A stretch of DNA of 50,401 nucleotides from DAIRUQ01 sp036803245 (GTDB taxonomy: Bacteria; Chloroflexota; Anaerolineae; UBA1429). Below, one piece after another: positions 16,670 to 25,473 of the stretch. Position 1 is the stretch's first letter; every line of letters begins with the position of its first letter. The notes beneath the pieces were generated by a model. The model was not told where the DNA came from. It made no database searches and worked only from the letters and a program-made list of their open reading frames with translations. Position numbers and translations under genes: made by a program. The stretch spans positions 1-50,401 of the forward strand of contig DAIRUQ010000005.1 of the NCBI GenBank assembly GCA_036803245.1. Direction: 5' to 3'.

Positions 16670-18154
16670 GTGAGACACCATCCGAGACAGTGTGCGGCCG
16701 CGTGGCTGGACGGTGCCAAGGTCTCTCGCAGGCAGCTCTTGTCGACGGGGGCAGCCCTCATCTCTGGCGCAGCCGTGGGCGCCCTGGCAGGCTGCCGAGC
16801 GCGCGAGATCGAGATCCCCAAGGTCATCGAAAAAGAGGTCATCAAGGTGGTGACCCAGATCGTCCAGCAGACGGTGATCGTGGCTGCCACCCCCGAGGCG
16901 CCAGAGCCAGAGCCGCCCGTCCCCGCCACGCCCGCCACCCCCTCGCCCGAACCCACCGTGACCATCACCATCGACGGGATGCGGCACGGCTGGCACGCCT
17001 TTGCTCAGCGGATGGTGCCCGCGTTTCGGGAGACCTTTCCGCGCACCCAGTTGGCTTGGCGCAACGTCACCCCTTGGCCCCAGTTCGGGGCGCGGCTCGC
17101 CGCCCTGGCCGCCGCGGGTGACCTGGGAGACCTGATCGAAGCACCGCTAGGCACGCCTCTGCGTCGTTGGGCCCAGGATGGCATTATCACGCCCCTCGAG
17201 GATCTGATCGAGATTGAGGGATATGACCTGCAGGGAGTCTTTCCAGCCGCTCTCGGCCAGGCCACGCAGAGCGAAGCCCTCTATGGCGTTCCTTTGGCGG
17301 CCCACCCTGGCGACTGCTTGGCTCTGGTAAACACCGACCTGCTGGACGCCCAGGGCGTGCTGGAAGACGGCGCCCTTTGCCAGGAGCTGCCACCAGCCAG
17401 CGCGCTGCCGAATGCCGCCGCTGCCTGGGTTTACCTCGATGACGCGCAGATGCCCGCCGCGGGGAGCCTTCTGGGTGCCTTTGATGCCCGCTGGCTCAAC
17501 GAATGGGGCACCCAGCCCGCGCTCCGCTCCGCGGCCAGCGAGCAAGCCCTCTCCTGGATGGCCGCCGCACGTCGACAAGGACAGGTGCCACGCCTGGGCC
17601 AGGTGGGTTGCTCGCCCGAGACTCTCTATGCTCGGGGTGAGCTGGCAATCCTGCGGACTTCGTTCGTGGGCCTCTGGCTGCTGCAACGCACGGCCCGTCT
17701 GCCAGAAGGCACCGTTGCAGGGCTGGTAGGCCCCTTTGGGGAGGAGACAGCGGGTGAGATCAGAGGCGAACTGAGCGGTGTGGCGTACTGCCTCACCACC
17801 GCGTGCCAGAGCCCGAGCCTGGCGCTGCACTGGATAAAGTTCATGACCACGCGAGAGATGGGCGTGCAGATGCTGCTGGGAGGGTACGGTCCACCAGGCG
17901 CACGCCTCACCGCCTGGCATGATCGCCGCGTCCTGGACTATATGCCCGCCTGCGCCCTGCTGGGAGAGCGATGCGCGGCCCTCACCCCCCAACCCCTACC
18001 CTGGAACTTGGCGACCAACGCCTGCTTTGACACCTGGAACCGACAGATCGCCGATCTCTGGGATGCCGACGTGGCCCTCCAAGAGTGGGTGGACCGTATG
18101 TCCAGCGCACTCGCCGAGATCCTCAGCCTCCCAAGAGACCAGACCAGCCTCTAG
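16670..18154 (+). CDS. Tat-exported lipoprotein, extracellular sugar-type solute-binding protein
   Basis: A 494-residue solute-binding protein. The N-terminus has a twin-arginine motif SRRQLL (19-24), a hydrophobic run and a lipobox ALAGC with Cys42, so it is likely exported folded and anchored as a lipoprotein. A charged neck of alternating Val, Lys and Glu (about 48-72) and a Pro/Glu/Thr linker precede a family-1-like binding fold (about 97 on) containing LYGVPLAAHPGD. No permease or ATPase gene is adjacent, so the ligand and partner transporter are unknown. The GTG start has AAAGGA 8 nt upstream. It is single, with its own promoter, and converges on pyrG. Confidence 0.85.
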   Translation: MRHHPRQCAAAWLDGAKVSRRQLLSTGAALISGAAVGALAGCRAREIEIPKVIEKEVIKVVTQIVQQTVIVAATPEAPEPEPPVPATPATPSPEPTVTITIDGMRHGWHAFAQRMVPAFRETFPRTQLAWRNVTPWPQFGARLAALAAAGDLGDLIEAPLGTPLRRWAQDGIITPLEDLIEIEGYDLQGVFPAALGQATQSEALYGVPLAAHPGDCLALVNTDLLDAQGVLEDGALCQELPPASALPNAAAAWVYLDDAQMPAAGSLLGAFDARWLNEWGTQPALRSAASEQALSWMAAARRQGQVPRLGQVGCSPETLYARGELAILRTSFVGLWLLQRTARLPEGTVAGLVGPFGEETAGEIRGELSGVAYCLTTACQSPSLALHWIKFMTTREMGVQMLLGGYGPPGARLTAWHDRRVLDYMPACALLGERCAALTPQPLPWNLATNACFDTWNRQIADLWDADVALQEWVDRMSSALAEILSLPRDQTSL

Positions 18155-18184
18155 GCGCACGGCTCACAGCCAGATCGGTCTGCG

Positions 18185-19786
18185 CTATCCGTGACGGCGC
18201 GCCGCCTCGCCGATGAACTCACGGAACAGCGGATGCGGGTTGTTGGGACGCGACTTGAACTCTGGGTGGAACTGGCTTCCGATCATAAAGGGATGGTCGC
18301 GCAACTCGCCGATCTCTACCAGGCTGCCATCGGGCGATTGGCCACTCCACACCATGCCAGCCTGGGCGAGACGCTCTCGGTAGTCATTGTTGATCTCAAA
18401 ACGGTGCCGATGGCGCTCAGCGACCTCTGGTGCGCCATAGACGCGCTGGGCCAGCGTGCCGTCGACCAGATGGCAGGGGTAGGTCCCCAGCCGCATGGTA
18501 GCGCCCTTGTCGACCACGCCCCGCTGCTCGGGCATGAGGTCCACCACAGGATGGATGCAGCCTTTATCAAACTCGGAGCTGTTGCAGCGCCTTTCGCCCA
18601 AGACATGGCGCGCAAACTCGATCACCATCACCTGCAGCCCCAGGCAGAGCCCCAAGTACGGTACCTTGTTCTCGCGCGCATAGCCAGCGGCGAGGATCTT
18701 GCCTTCCACCCCCCGCTCGCCGAACCCGCCTGGCACGATGATGCCATCGGCACCCTGCAGTCGATCCCAGCCCTCGCCACGCTCGAGCTCCTCGGCATCG
18801 ACCCAGTCGAGCTTTAGGCCACGTTCATGATGCCCCGCCGCGTGCAAGAGCGCCTCTTGCACCGAATAGTACGCATCATGCAGGCCCACATACTTGCCCA
18901 CCAGCGCAATACGAACGTCACCTTTGGGGTGCTTGATCCGATGCACCATCTCACGCCACGCGCCCAGGTCGGGCTCGCGCGGGCCGATCTGCAACCGACG
19001 CTCCAGGTAGCGCCCCAGGCCATAGTCCTCCAGCAGCAGCGGGACCTCATAGATGGTGCCTGCCGTCTCGAGCGGGATCACCGCCTCGCGGTCGACATCG
19101 CCAAAAAGCGAGATCTTGTCCAGGTGCTCGGCAGCGATGGGATAATCGGCACGACAAAGCACGACGTCTGGATGGATACCGATCGACCGCAGCTCGCGAA
19201 TGCTGTGTTGGCTGGGCTTGGTCTTGAGCTCGTTGGTCGATTTGATCATCGGGAGGAGCGTGAGATGCACATAGCAGGTGTTGGCCTGCCCCTCGTCCTT
19301 GCGCATCTGGCGAATCGCCTCGAGAAACGGTTGGCTCTCGATGTCACCAACGGTTCCGCCGATCTCGACGATGACAATGTCCGCGCCGCTATTGTGCGCG
19401 ACCAGGCGGATGCGCCGTTTGATCTCATCAGTGATGTGGGGGATCACCTGCACAGTGCCACCGAGAAAGTCGCCGCGCCGTTCCCGCGCAAACACCTCGG
19501 AATAGATGCGCCCAGTTGTGACGCTCGACTCCTCGGTCAGGGCAATGTCGACGAACCGCTCATAGTGACCCAGGTCCAGGTCCGTCTCGGTGCCGTCCTC
19601 CAGGACAAACACCTCGCCGTGCTGATACGGCGACATGGTGCCTGGATCCACGTTGAGGTAGGGGTCAAGCTTTTGGACGGAGACGCTCAGACCGCGCGCT
19701 TTGAGGATGCGGCCCACCGAGGCGGCGGCGACGCCCTTGCCCAAGCCCGAGACAACACCGCCCGTGAAAAAGAGAAACCGGGTCAT
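18185..19786 (-). CDS. pyrG: CTP synthase
   Basis: Converts UTP to CTP using ATP and glutamine, the last step of de novo pyrimidine nucleotide synthesis. The 533-residue product has the synthase domain from the start (FLFFTGGVVSGLGKG P-loop, KLDPYLNVDPGTMSPYQHGE) and a C-terminal glutamine amidotransferase domain with the triad Cys381 (in YLGLCLG), His507 and Glu509 (QFHPEF). Length and motifs are typical. GGGAGG lies 6 nt before the ATG. It is transcribed alone from a clear promoter at 19830-19858. Confidence 0.99.
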   Translation of the reverse strand: MTRFLFFTGGVVSGLGKGVAAASVGRILKARGLSVSVQKLDPYLNVDPGTMSPYQHGEVFVLEDGTETDLDLGHYERFVDIALTEESSVTTGRIYSEVFARERRGDFLGGTVQVIPHITDEIKRRIRLVAHNSGADIVIVEIGGTVGDIESQPFLEAIRQMRKDEGQANTCYVHLTLLPMIKSTNELKTKPSQHSIRELRSIGIHPDVVLCRADYPIAAEHLDKISLFGDVDREAVIPLETAGTIYEVPLLLEDYGLGRYLERRLQIGPREPDLGAWREMVHRIKHPKGDVRIALVGKYVGLHDAYYSVQEALLHAAGHHERGLKLDWVDAEELERGEGWDRLQGADGIIVPGGFGERGVEGKILAAGYARENKVPYLGLCLGLQVMVIEFARHVLGERRCNSSEFDKGCIHPVVDLMPEQRGVVDKGATMRLGTYPCHLVDGTLAQRVYGAPEVAERHRHRFEINNDYRERLAQAGMVWSGQSPDGSLVEIGELRDHPFMIGSQFHPEFKSRPNNPHPLFREFIGEAARRHG

Positions 19787-19829
19787 CTGTACCCTCCCAT
19801 CTGATCTGGGGCACAGTGCCCGGGTGCAG

Positions 19830-19858
19830 AGTATAGCATGTCAGGCCGACGGTCACAA
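19830..19858 (-). promoter_or_regulatory. Extended -10 promoter for pyrG
   Basis: Minus strand: TTGTGA (19858-19853), 17 bp, TATACT (19835-19830) preceded by TGC. The expected start is about 35-40 nt ahead of the pyrG ATG. No attenuator hairpin or initial pyrimidine run stands out. Confidence 0.7.
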
Positions 19859-19906
19859 ACCCGCGCGCTCATCACCGCGTCAGGCCGCCCATGCCACATA
19901 GCAGTC

Positions 19907-19931
19907 GGCCCCCCAGAGAATCCGGGAGGCC
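19907..19931 (-). terminator. Possible terminator hairpin after the 97-residue gene
   Basis: GGCCCCCC and GGGAGGCC pair at 7 of 8 positions around a 9-nt loop, about 30 bp past the stop codon at 19960. No T-tract follows. Confidence 0.35.
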
Positions 19932-19959
19932 TACGCGCGACCTGCACTATGATCGTGGT

Positions 19960-20253
19960 CTAGTGAGCCTGGAACTCTTGGGCGAGCTGCTCGACGAACT
20001 CGAGATCCAGCGCGTCCTCGTCGATGCTGATCTGATCGCCATCTCTGGTGAGTCTGAGGAGAGGAATCACGGTCTTTTTGGCGCCGATCCCAAAAAAGCC
20101 CCCGGTTTTCTCCTCACGATAGCATGTTATTGTCGAACCTTCGAGCTTGCATTGAGCGCCCAGGTTGAGCAGCTTGGCGCTCAGCTCGGCAAAAAACTGC
20201 CGCAGTGTCCCATGGCTCGCCCACACCTGGATCTTGCGTACCGATTCATCCAT
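19960..20253 (-). CDS. Small protein of unknown function with a Jag-N-like motif
   Basis: A 97-residue protein I do not recognise with certainty. It has an amphipathic N-terminal helix, a strand EGSTITCYREE, a glycine turn GGFFGIGAKK and an acidic C-terminal helix. The turn resembles the GFLGIGxK motif of the Jag-N domain found at the start of the RNA-binding protein Jag/KhpB, but the KH and R3H domains of Jag are absent. AGGAGG five bases before the ATG and an upstream promoter make it a real gene. It has no operon partner: pyrG is on the same strand downstream with its own promoter. Confidence 0.75.
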   Translation of the reverse strand: MDESVRKIQVWASHGTLRQFFAELSAKLLNLGAQCKLEGSTITCYREEKTGGFFGIGAKKTVIPLLRLTRDGDQISIDEDALDLEFVEQLAQEFQAH

Positions 20254-20366
20254 CGCGACCTCCTATGAATCCCGAATCCTGCCTCGCGAGTAGGGACCAG
20301 CAGGCTTGGGTGCTCACCTGACGTCTCACAGCCGAAAGCGTGCCCATCCAGCCCTATATCAAGGCC

Positions 20367-20395
20367 ATTATAGAACCAAAGAGATGCCAACGCAA
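20367..20395 (-). promoter_or_regulatory. Promoter for the 97-residue gene
   Basis: Minus strand: TTGCGT (20395-20390), 17 bp, perfect TATAAT (20372-20367). It implies a 5' leader of about 105 nt, long for this window. No clear structure was found in it. Confidence 0.55.
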
Positions 20396-20456
20396 CCGAA
20401 TTGGCCTCGACTCGCGAACGCACGCCTCCCGCCCCCACCAGCTGTTGGGCCCCAGC

Positions 20457-20484
20457 TTGCGCCCCCACCCGTTCACCGTATAGT
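20457..20484 (+). promoter_or_regulatory. Probable promoter for the ferredoxin-AOR-sulfatase operon
   Basis: TTGCGC, 16 bp, TATAGT; neither hexamer is perfect. It lies about 45 bp ahead of the ferredoxin ATG. Confidence 0.4.
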
Positions 20485-20529
20485 TAGGCCCTGTTGACCT
20501 GATCCAGATCTGAGGAGAGCACCTGGCGT

Positions 20530-21021
20530 ATGACCTCCAACCATCCGGCCCATCTGCGCTCCGCAACCGTCACTATCCAGCGCTTGGCGTTCAACGCGGA
20601 CGCCTGCCGTGCCTGCCGCGCCTGCGAGATGGCCTGCGCCCTCACGCGTGAAGGCGCCGTGGGCCCCTCCCTCGCCCGCATTCGCGTGGCCTTTGACGAG
20701 TTTGCCCCGACGGCGGTGGTCTCGGCCCGCTACTGCCTGCAGTGCAGCGACGCGCCCTGCATGGATGCCTGCCCCACCGAGGCCATGACCAGGCACCCCC
20801 GCACGGGCGCCGTGATGATCGACGCCGAGCTCTGCATCGGCTGCATGCGCTGCGCCAAGGCTTGCCCGTGGGATATCCCCCAACGGCACCCCGACCGGCG
20901 GCTGGCCACCAAGTGTGATCTCTGCTCCGATCTACCCGAGGGGCCGGCCTGTGTCCGCTATTGCCCGCTGGCCGGCGAGGCGCTAGCGGTGGAAGCCGTC
21001 AAAGGTGAGGTGCAGTCATGA
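20530..21021 (+). CDS. 4Fe-4S ferredoxin-type electron transfer subunit
   Basis: A 163-residue protein of the DMSO-reductase/HycB-like iron-sulfur subunit family. Cysteine groups for up to four [4Fe-4S] clusters are visible: CRACRACEMAC, CLQCSDAPCMDACP, CIGCMRCAKACP and CDLC followed by CVRYCP. It should pass electrons to or from the aldehyde:ferredoxin oxidoreductase, whose gene starts inside its stop codon (ATGA overlap). GAGGAG stands 12 nt before the ATG, a rather long spacing. No signal peptide, so the complex is cytoplasmic. Confidence 0.92.
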   Translation: MTSNHPAHLRSATVTIQRLAFNADACRACRACEMACALTREGAVGPSLARIRVAFDEFAPTAVVSARYCLQCSDAPCMDACPTEAMTRHPRTGAVMIDAELCIGCMRCAKACPWDIPQRHPDRRLATKCDLCSDLPEGPACVRYCPLAGEALAVEAVKGEVQS

Positions 21022-23000
21022 GCGATCTGGCTTGCGGCTTTGCCGGCAGAACGCTTAACGTCGACCTCTCTGCTGGGACGACAGAGACCACCGAGACGCC
21101 GGACCCCACCTGCTGGCTGGGTTCCCGCGGGTGGAACGCCCTGATCGGGTGGCAGCACGTGCTCCCGGGCATCGGCCCCTTTGACCCCGAGAACCACCTC
21201 GCATTTTCCGCGGGAACGCTGGCCGGCACCGGCGCCCCCACCGCCGGCCGCATGACGGTGTCGTCCCTCTCGCCGCGCGGCTACCCTACGCCCATGTGGA
21301 CGTCCGCTACCATGGGGGGATACCTGGCCACCGAGCTCAAGCTGGCCGGATTCGACACCGTCGACATATTTGGCCGTGCGAACGCGCCCTGCTACCTGCT
21401 CATCGAGGATGGAAAAGCCTCGTTGCGGGATGCCCAAGCGCTCTGGGGCCTGGGCGTCTACCAGACACAACGCCGCCTCAAGGAAGCGCACGGCGCCGAG
21501 TGCCAGATCGCGGCGATCGGACCGGCTGGTGAGAACCGTGTGCGCTTTGCCACCATCCATCACCGCCTCAGTAACGCCGTCGGCAATGGCGGGCTGGGCG
21601 GCGTGATGGGCAGCAAGAACCTCAAAGCGATTGTCGTGCGCGGCACGGGACGGGTGCGCATCGCCCACCCGCAGCGCATGCTGGAGGCCATCCAGTACGT
21701 CAACCAGCGGATCAGCACGGGCCTCTACTATACCGGGCGTCCTGAGCCCGGCCCCGAACACCGCGCGTGCTCCTTTGGATGCACCGCCCGCTGCCACACG
21801 CGTCTACGGCCATCGCCCGATCGCTATGGCCTCGGCGTACCCTGGCTGATGACCTCTTGTGTGGACGGCGTCTGGATGCGCGGCGAGCCCGCCCCCGACG
21901 CCATGCTCTACCAGGGACACGACGTGCATGGCCAGCGGCTGGCTATCCGCTCAACGCGCGGATTTCCCGAGCAGGGCGCTGATCTCACCAACCTGACCAA
22001 CGATCTCGGCATCACCAACTGGGTTCACCATACCTGGAGCCATTACCTGGGCGCTCTGCGCGACATGGGGATCACCGAGATCGATGGTCAGGCACTGGAT
22101 ATCGACAATCCCGATTGGTGGCGGCACTGGCTGGAGGATATCGCCTACCGCCGCGGGCTGGGCGACGACTATGCCGAAGGCCTGTCTCGCTTCCACGACA
22201 AGCACCAGGTTGGGCCGCGCTACCTGGCCGACTTTTTCGAGGATGCGGGCAGCCGCGGTCACGGATGGCACCGCGAGGGACGTACTATGGAGCGCCACCC
22301 CAGCCCCTTCTGGGAGCACTCGGCGCTGCTCTATGCCGTGTCCACTCGCGATGTGACCCCGAGCACGCACGGCTTTTTCTTTCTGAATCCGCTGTACGGC
22401 TACCCCGACGCGCCGCTGACGCCCGACGATGTGCCCGCGCGGTTCAAACAGATCGCCCGCGTCCTCTACGGTTCCGAGGAGGCCGCCCATCCTGGCACCG
22501 CCTGCTTGGAAACGGTGACCATGTACCACCAGCATTGCGCCATCCTCAAAGATAGCATGGGCGTGTGCGACTGGAAGTACCCCGTAGTCGCTCTGCCGCC
22601 CGAAGATGGTTCACACATGCCCGATGAGGCCATCGGTAACCTGAACGCCGAGTGGATGCTCCTGGAGGCCGCCACGGGCCTGGAGATGGACCCCGACGCC
22701 CTGCGGCGACCCGCCGCGGAACGCGTCCTGAACCTGGAGCGATGCATCGAGGTCCGCAACAACGGCCGCTCGCGCGAGCTGGACGAGGCCGTCATCCCCC
22801 ACTACCAGTGGTCGGACAAGACCGATGGCACCCACCTCAGCTCCGATGCTGGCGAGTTTCGCGACCTGCTGAATCGCTACTATGCGCTGTCGGGCTGGGA
22901 CGGAAAGCTTGGCTGGCCGACGGAGGCCAAGCTGCGCGAGCTCGGCCTCGATTCGGCTGCCGAGACCATCGCCGAGCTGCGCCAAAGTGTGAACAGCTGA
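21018..23000 (+). CDS. Aldehyde:ferredoxin oxidoreductase family tungstoenzyme
   Basis: A 660-residue AOR-family enzyme. The N-terminal pterin-binding domain is recognisable from GRTLNVDLS, the SAGTLAGTGAPTAGRM loop, GGYLATELKLAGFDTV and NGGLGGVMGSKNLKAI. The iron-sulfur site shows three cysteines, C251, C255 and C259, with a later candidate fourth in GVCDWKYP. AORs oxidise aldehydes, or act on other carbonyls, with a tungsten bis-pterin and pass electrons to ferredoxin. The Cys spacing here is x3/x3, where the classic enzyme has x2/x3, so it probably belongs to a divergent subfamily with unknown substrate. It is coupled to the iron-sulfur subunit upstream and followed 23 bp later by a sulfatase. 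Confidence 0.92.
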   Translation: MSDLACGFAGRTLNVDLSAGTTETTETPDPTCWLGSRGWNALIGWQHVLPGIGPFDPENHLAFSAGTLAGTGAPTAGRMTVSSLSPRGYPTPMWTSATMGGYLATELKLAGFDTVDIFGRANAPCYLLIEDGKASLRDAQALWGLGVYQTQRRLKEAHGAECQIAAIGPAGENRVRFATIHHRLSNAVGNGGLGGVMGSKNLKAIVVRGTGRVRIAHPQRMLEAIQYVNQRISTGLYYTGRPEPGPEHRACSFGCTARCHTRLRPSPDRYGLGVPWLMTSCVDGVWMRGEPAPDAMLYQGHDVHGQRLAIRSTRGFPEQGADLTNLTNDLGITNWVHHTWSHYLGALRDMGITEIDGQALDIDNPDWWRHWLEDIAYRRGLGDDYAEGLSRFHDKHQVGPRYLADFFEDAGSRGHGWHREGRTMERHPSPFWEHSALLYAVSTRDVTPSTHGFFFLNPLYGYPDAPLTPDDVPARFKQIARVLYGSEEAAHPGTACLETVTMYHQHCAILKDSMGVCDWKYPVVALPPEDGSHMPDEAIGNLNAEWMLLEAATGLEMDPDALRRPAAERVLNLERCIEVRNNGRSRELDEAVIPHYQWSDKTDGTHLSSDAGEFRDLLNRYYALSGWDGKLGWPTEAKLRELGLDSAAETIAELRQSVNS

Positions 23001-23023
23001 CCCGATCAACGGAGGACAGGCCC

Positions 23024-24487
23024 ATGAAAGCCATCATGCTGATGTACGACTCGCTGAATCGTCGGTTCCTGCCTCCTTACGGCGATCAGGAGGTCCATGC
23101 GCCCAACTTTCGGCGGTTGGCCGAGCGTACGGTGACCTTTGACAACTGCTATGTGGGATCGATGCCGTGCATGCCAGCCCGCCGCGAGCTGCACACGGGG
23201 CGCTACAACTTTTTGCATCGTAGCTGGGGGCCATTGGAGCCGTTCGACCTGTCGATGCCCGAGATCCTGCGCCACCATGGGGTCTCCACCCACCTGATCT
23301 CGGACCACCAGCACTACTGGGAGGACGGCGGGGCCACCTATCATCAGCGTTACAGCACCTGGATCAACATCCGCGGCCAAGAGGGCGACCGCTGGATGGC
23401 GCACGTGGACGAAACCACGCCCCTGAACGAGAACCTCCGAGCTCAGGATCGCGTCAACCGCCAGTACCTTACCACCGAAGAGGCCCAACCGCAGACGCAG
23501 ACCATCGACCAGGGCCTGGCCTTTCTAGAGCGGAACCACCACGCGGACAACTGGTTCCTGCAGATCGAGACCTTTGATCCACATGAGCCCTTTTTCACCC
23601 AAGAGCACTACAAGGAGCTCTATCCCGATGGTTGGGACGGACCCGAGCTGGACTGGCCCGAGTACCGCCCCGTGGACGAGTCGGCGCCCGAGGTGGCACG
23701 CATCCGACGCAACTACCAGGCCCTACTGAGCATGTGCGACCGCAACCTGGGACGCGTGCTCGACGCCATGGACCGCTACGGCCTCTGGGATGACACCATG
23801 CTCATCGTGAACACTGACCATGGTTTTCTGCTAGGCGAGCACGACTGGTGGGCCAAGTGCGTCATGCCGTTCTATGACGAGGTCGCCCACACGCCATTGT
23901 TCATCTGGGATCCCAGAAGCCGACGGCAGGGCGAGCGTTCGGCCGCTCTAGTCCAAACCATCGACCTAGCGCCAACGCTGCTGGACTTTTTCGGGGCGGA
24001 CGTGCCTGCCCTCATGCAGGGCATCGCTTTGGGGGCAACGCTGGCCGAGGATGCCCCCGCCCACGATGCCATCCTCTTTGGGCTCCATGGGGCGCAGGTC
24101 AACGTCACCGATGGGAAATGGGTCTACATGCGGGGGCCAGCCAGCGAGGGGAACGCGCCGATCTTCGAGTACACACTGATGCCCACTCACATGCGGTCGC
24201 TCTTTGCCGTAAAAGAGCTGCAAGGGGCCACGCTCGCCGAGCCGCTCCCGTGGACTCAAGGGGTGCCAGTGCTCAGGATACCCGCCCGCCATCCCAGAAC
24301 CCACACCTGGGATACGCCGCGATTTGGCACCTATCTCTACAACCTAGAGCAGGATCCCCAGCAGCTCACGCCAGTTAGGGATCCCGTCGCTGAGGCGCGG
24401 ATGGTCGCGCTGCTCCTGCGGCTGATGGCTGAAAGCGACGCGCCCCAGGAGCAGTATCAACGGCTGGGGCTACCCCTGCCCGCCTGA
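23024..24487 (+). CDS. Sulfatase (formylglycine-dependent type I family)
   Basis: A 487-residue alkaline-phosphatase-superfamily sulfatase. The modification motif is C49-M-P-A-R53 followed by RELHTGR, so Cys49 should be converted to formylglycine by a maturase. Metal and substrate residues lie in MYDSLNRRFLP, in NTDHGFLLGEHDWWAKC and in HTPLFIWDP. GGAGG stands 8 nt before the ATG at 23024. No signal peptide, so it acts in the cytoplasm, unlike many sulfatases used for polysaccharides. It shares an operon with an AOR-type oxidoreductase, suggesting that a sulfated compound is processed and oxidised. No sulfatase maturase is in the window. Confidence 0.92.
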   Translation: MKAIMLMYDSLNRRFLPPYGDQEVHAPNFRRLAERTVTFDNCYVGSMPCMPARRELHTGRYNFLHRSWGPLEPFDLSMPEILRHHGVSTHLISDHQHYWEDGGATYHQRYSTWINIRGQEGDRWMAHVDETTPLNENLRAQDRVNRQYLTTEEAQPQTQTIDQGLAFLERNHHADNWFLQIETFDPHEPFFTQEHYKELYPDGWDGPELDWPEYRPVDESAPEVARIRRNYQALLSMCDRNLGRVLDAMDRYGLWDDTMLIVNTDHGFLLGEHDWWAKCVMPFYDEVAHTPLFIWDPRSRRQGERSAALVQTIDLAPTLLDFFGADVPALMQGIALGATLAEDAPAHDAILFGLHGAQVNVTDGKWVYMRGPASEGNAPIFEYTLMPTHMRSLFAVKELQGATLAEPLPWTQGVPVLRIPARHPRTHTWDTPRFGTYLYNLEQDPQQLTPVRDPVAEARMVALLLRLMAESDAPQEQYQRLGLPLPA

Positions 24488-24502
24488 TGCGGGAGGTATC
24501 GC

Positions 24503-25450
24503 CTAGGGCACAAATGCCAGCAGCAGGGCGTTGACGGCATCGGAGCGCTCCATCTGCAGCCAGCGCCCCGCCTGGACGGTAGTGATGCTGTCCTCAGGCA
24601 GGCCATCCAGCCACGGCAACGCGGCGAGCTCTGCCAACGCGTCTGGCGTTGGCCGCACCACCAGCACAGGCTGGTCAGGCCAGGTCACCTCGCCGTATAG
24701 CTCCTCGGTGGTCAGGGCAGCGATCTTGGTCCATGCCTCCATCGTGCCCACCGCCCTAGAAAGGGCCCGCAGCTCGTCGATCTGATCGGGCGGCATCTGC
24801 GTCAGATCCAGGTACCCCGCCCGTTGCTCCCGAGCCCAGAGCGGTCCGCCTACATAGCAGCCCCAGGTGAGCGCGCTGCCGACCATCGGCACGCGCACCA
24901 GCCGCGCGGGCACGGCGCGTTCGTCGATCAGCCCTTCAGGGTACAATACGGCCACCCGCTCCACCAGCTGCGGCTGGTCAGCAGCCATGCGCAGGGCCAC
25001 TGCGCCGCCCCACCCATGTCCCACCAGGATGGCATCGCGCACGCCCAGCTCGTTGATCATTCGCGCCAGCAGGTCCGCTTGCGCCGCCAACGTGAACTGC
25101 TCAGCCTCGCCCACGCGGCTGGAGCGCCCAAACCCGCGCAGATCCACCGTCAACACCCGCACCCCTGATCGGGAGATCCCGCGGGCCGTCTCAGTCCAGG
25201 TCGCCGAACCCTCCACCTGCAGCCCATGCACGAGCACATAGGTGCGCCCCTCGTCGGGGCCCCAGAAGCGATAGTAGAAAGGCTCATCGTCGAGCCAGAG
25301 CCATGCGCCTCCGTCCTCGCCCTCGTCCAGGCCCAGGCCATCCCAGGCGCTGGCCACGGCCGCTCCATAGCCCAATGCCAACAACAGGACCGCCCCGACG
25401 ACGAGCACCACAGCCAGGACCAGGCTCACGACAACGCGCACCACCGACAT
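24503..25450 (-). CDS. Membrane-anchored alpha/beta-hydrolase-fold protein lacking catalytic Ser and His
   Basis: A 315-residue protein with one N-terminal membrane segment (about 4-32) and an alpha/beta-hydrolase domain (about 55-315) with oxyanion region LVHGLQVEG and DLRGFGRSS. At the nucleophile elbow, where relatives have GHSWGG, it reads GHGWGG, so position 146 is Gly (codon GGG). At the catalytic histidine, where relatives have GHWLQ, it reads GRWLQ, so position 296 is Arg. A possible acid, Asp270, remains. The fold is otherwise intact and the frame is clean, so it looks like a maintained pseudoenzyme, perhaps a binding protein. The ATG at 25450 follows GGGAGG by 4-5 nt. It lies 23 bp after the flavoprotein gene. 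Confidence 0.85.
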   Translation of the reverse strand: MSVVRVVVSLVLAVVLVVGAVLLLALGYGAAVASAWDGLGLDEGEDGGAWLWLDDEPFYYRFWGPDEGRTYVLVHGLQVEGSATWTETARGISRSGVRVLTVDLRGFGRSSRVGEAEQFTLAAQADLLARMINELGVRDAILVGHGWGGAVALRMAADQPQLVERVAVLYPEGLIDERAVPARLVRVPMVGSALTWGCYVGGPLWAREQRAGYLDLTQMPPDQIDELRALSRAVGTMEAWTKIAALTTEELYGEVTWPDQPVLVVRPTPDALAELAALPWLDGLPEDSITTVQAGRWLQMERSDAVNALLLAFVP

Positions 25451-25473
25451 GCAACCTCCCGCCACAACCAACG

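Noticed and set aside
16456..17121. 221-codon plus-strand frame overlapping the lipoprotein gene start
   Set aside because: It runs through the promoter region and the Tat signal in another frame and has no domain similarity.
24945..24956. TACAAT -10-like element with GG before it
   Set aside because: It lies inside the hydrolase coding sequence with no start codon at suitable distance on that strand.
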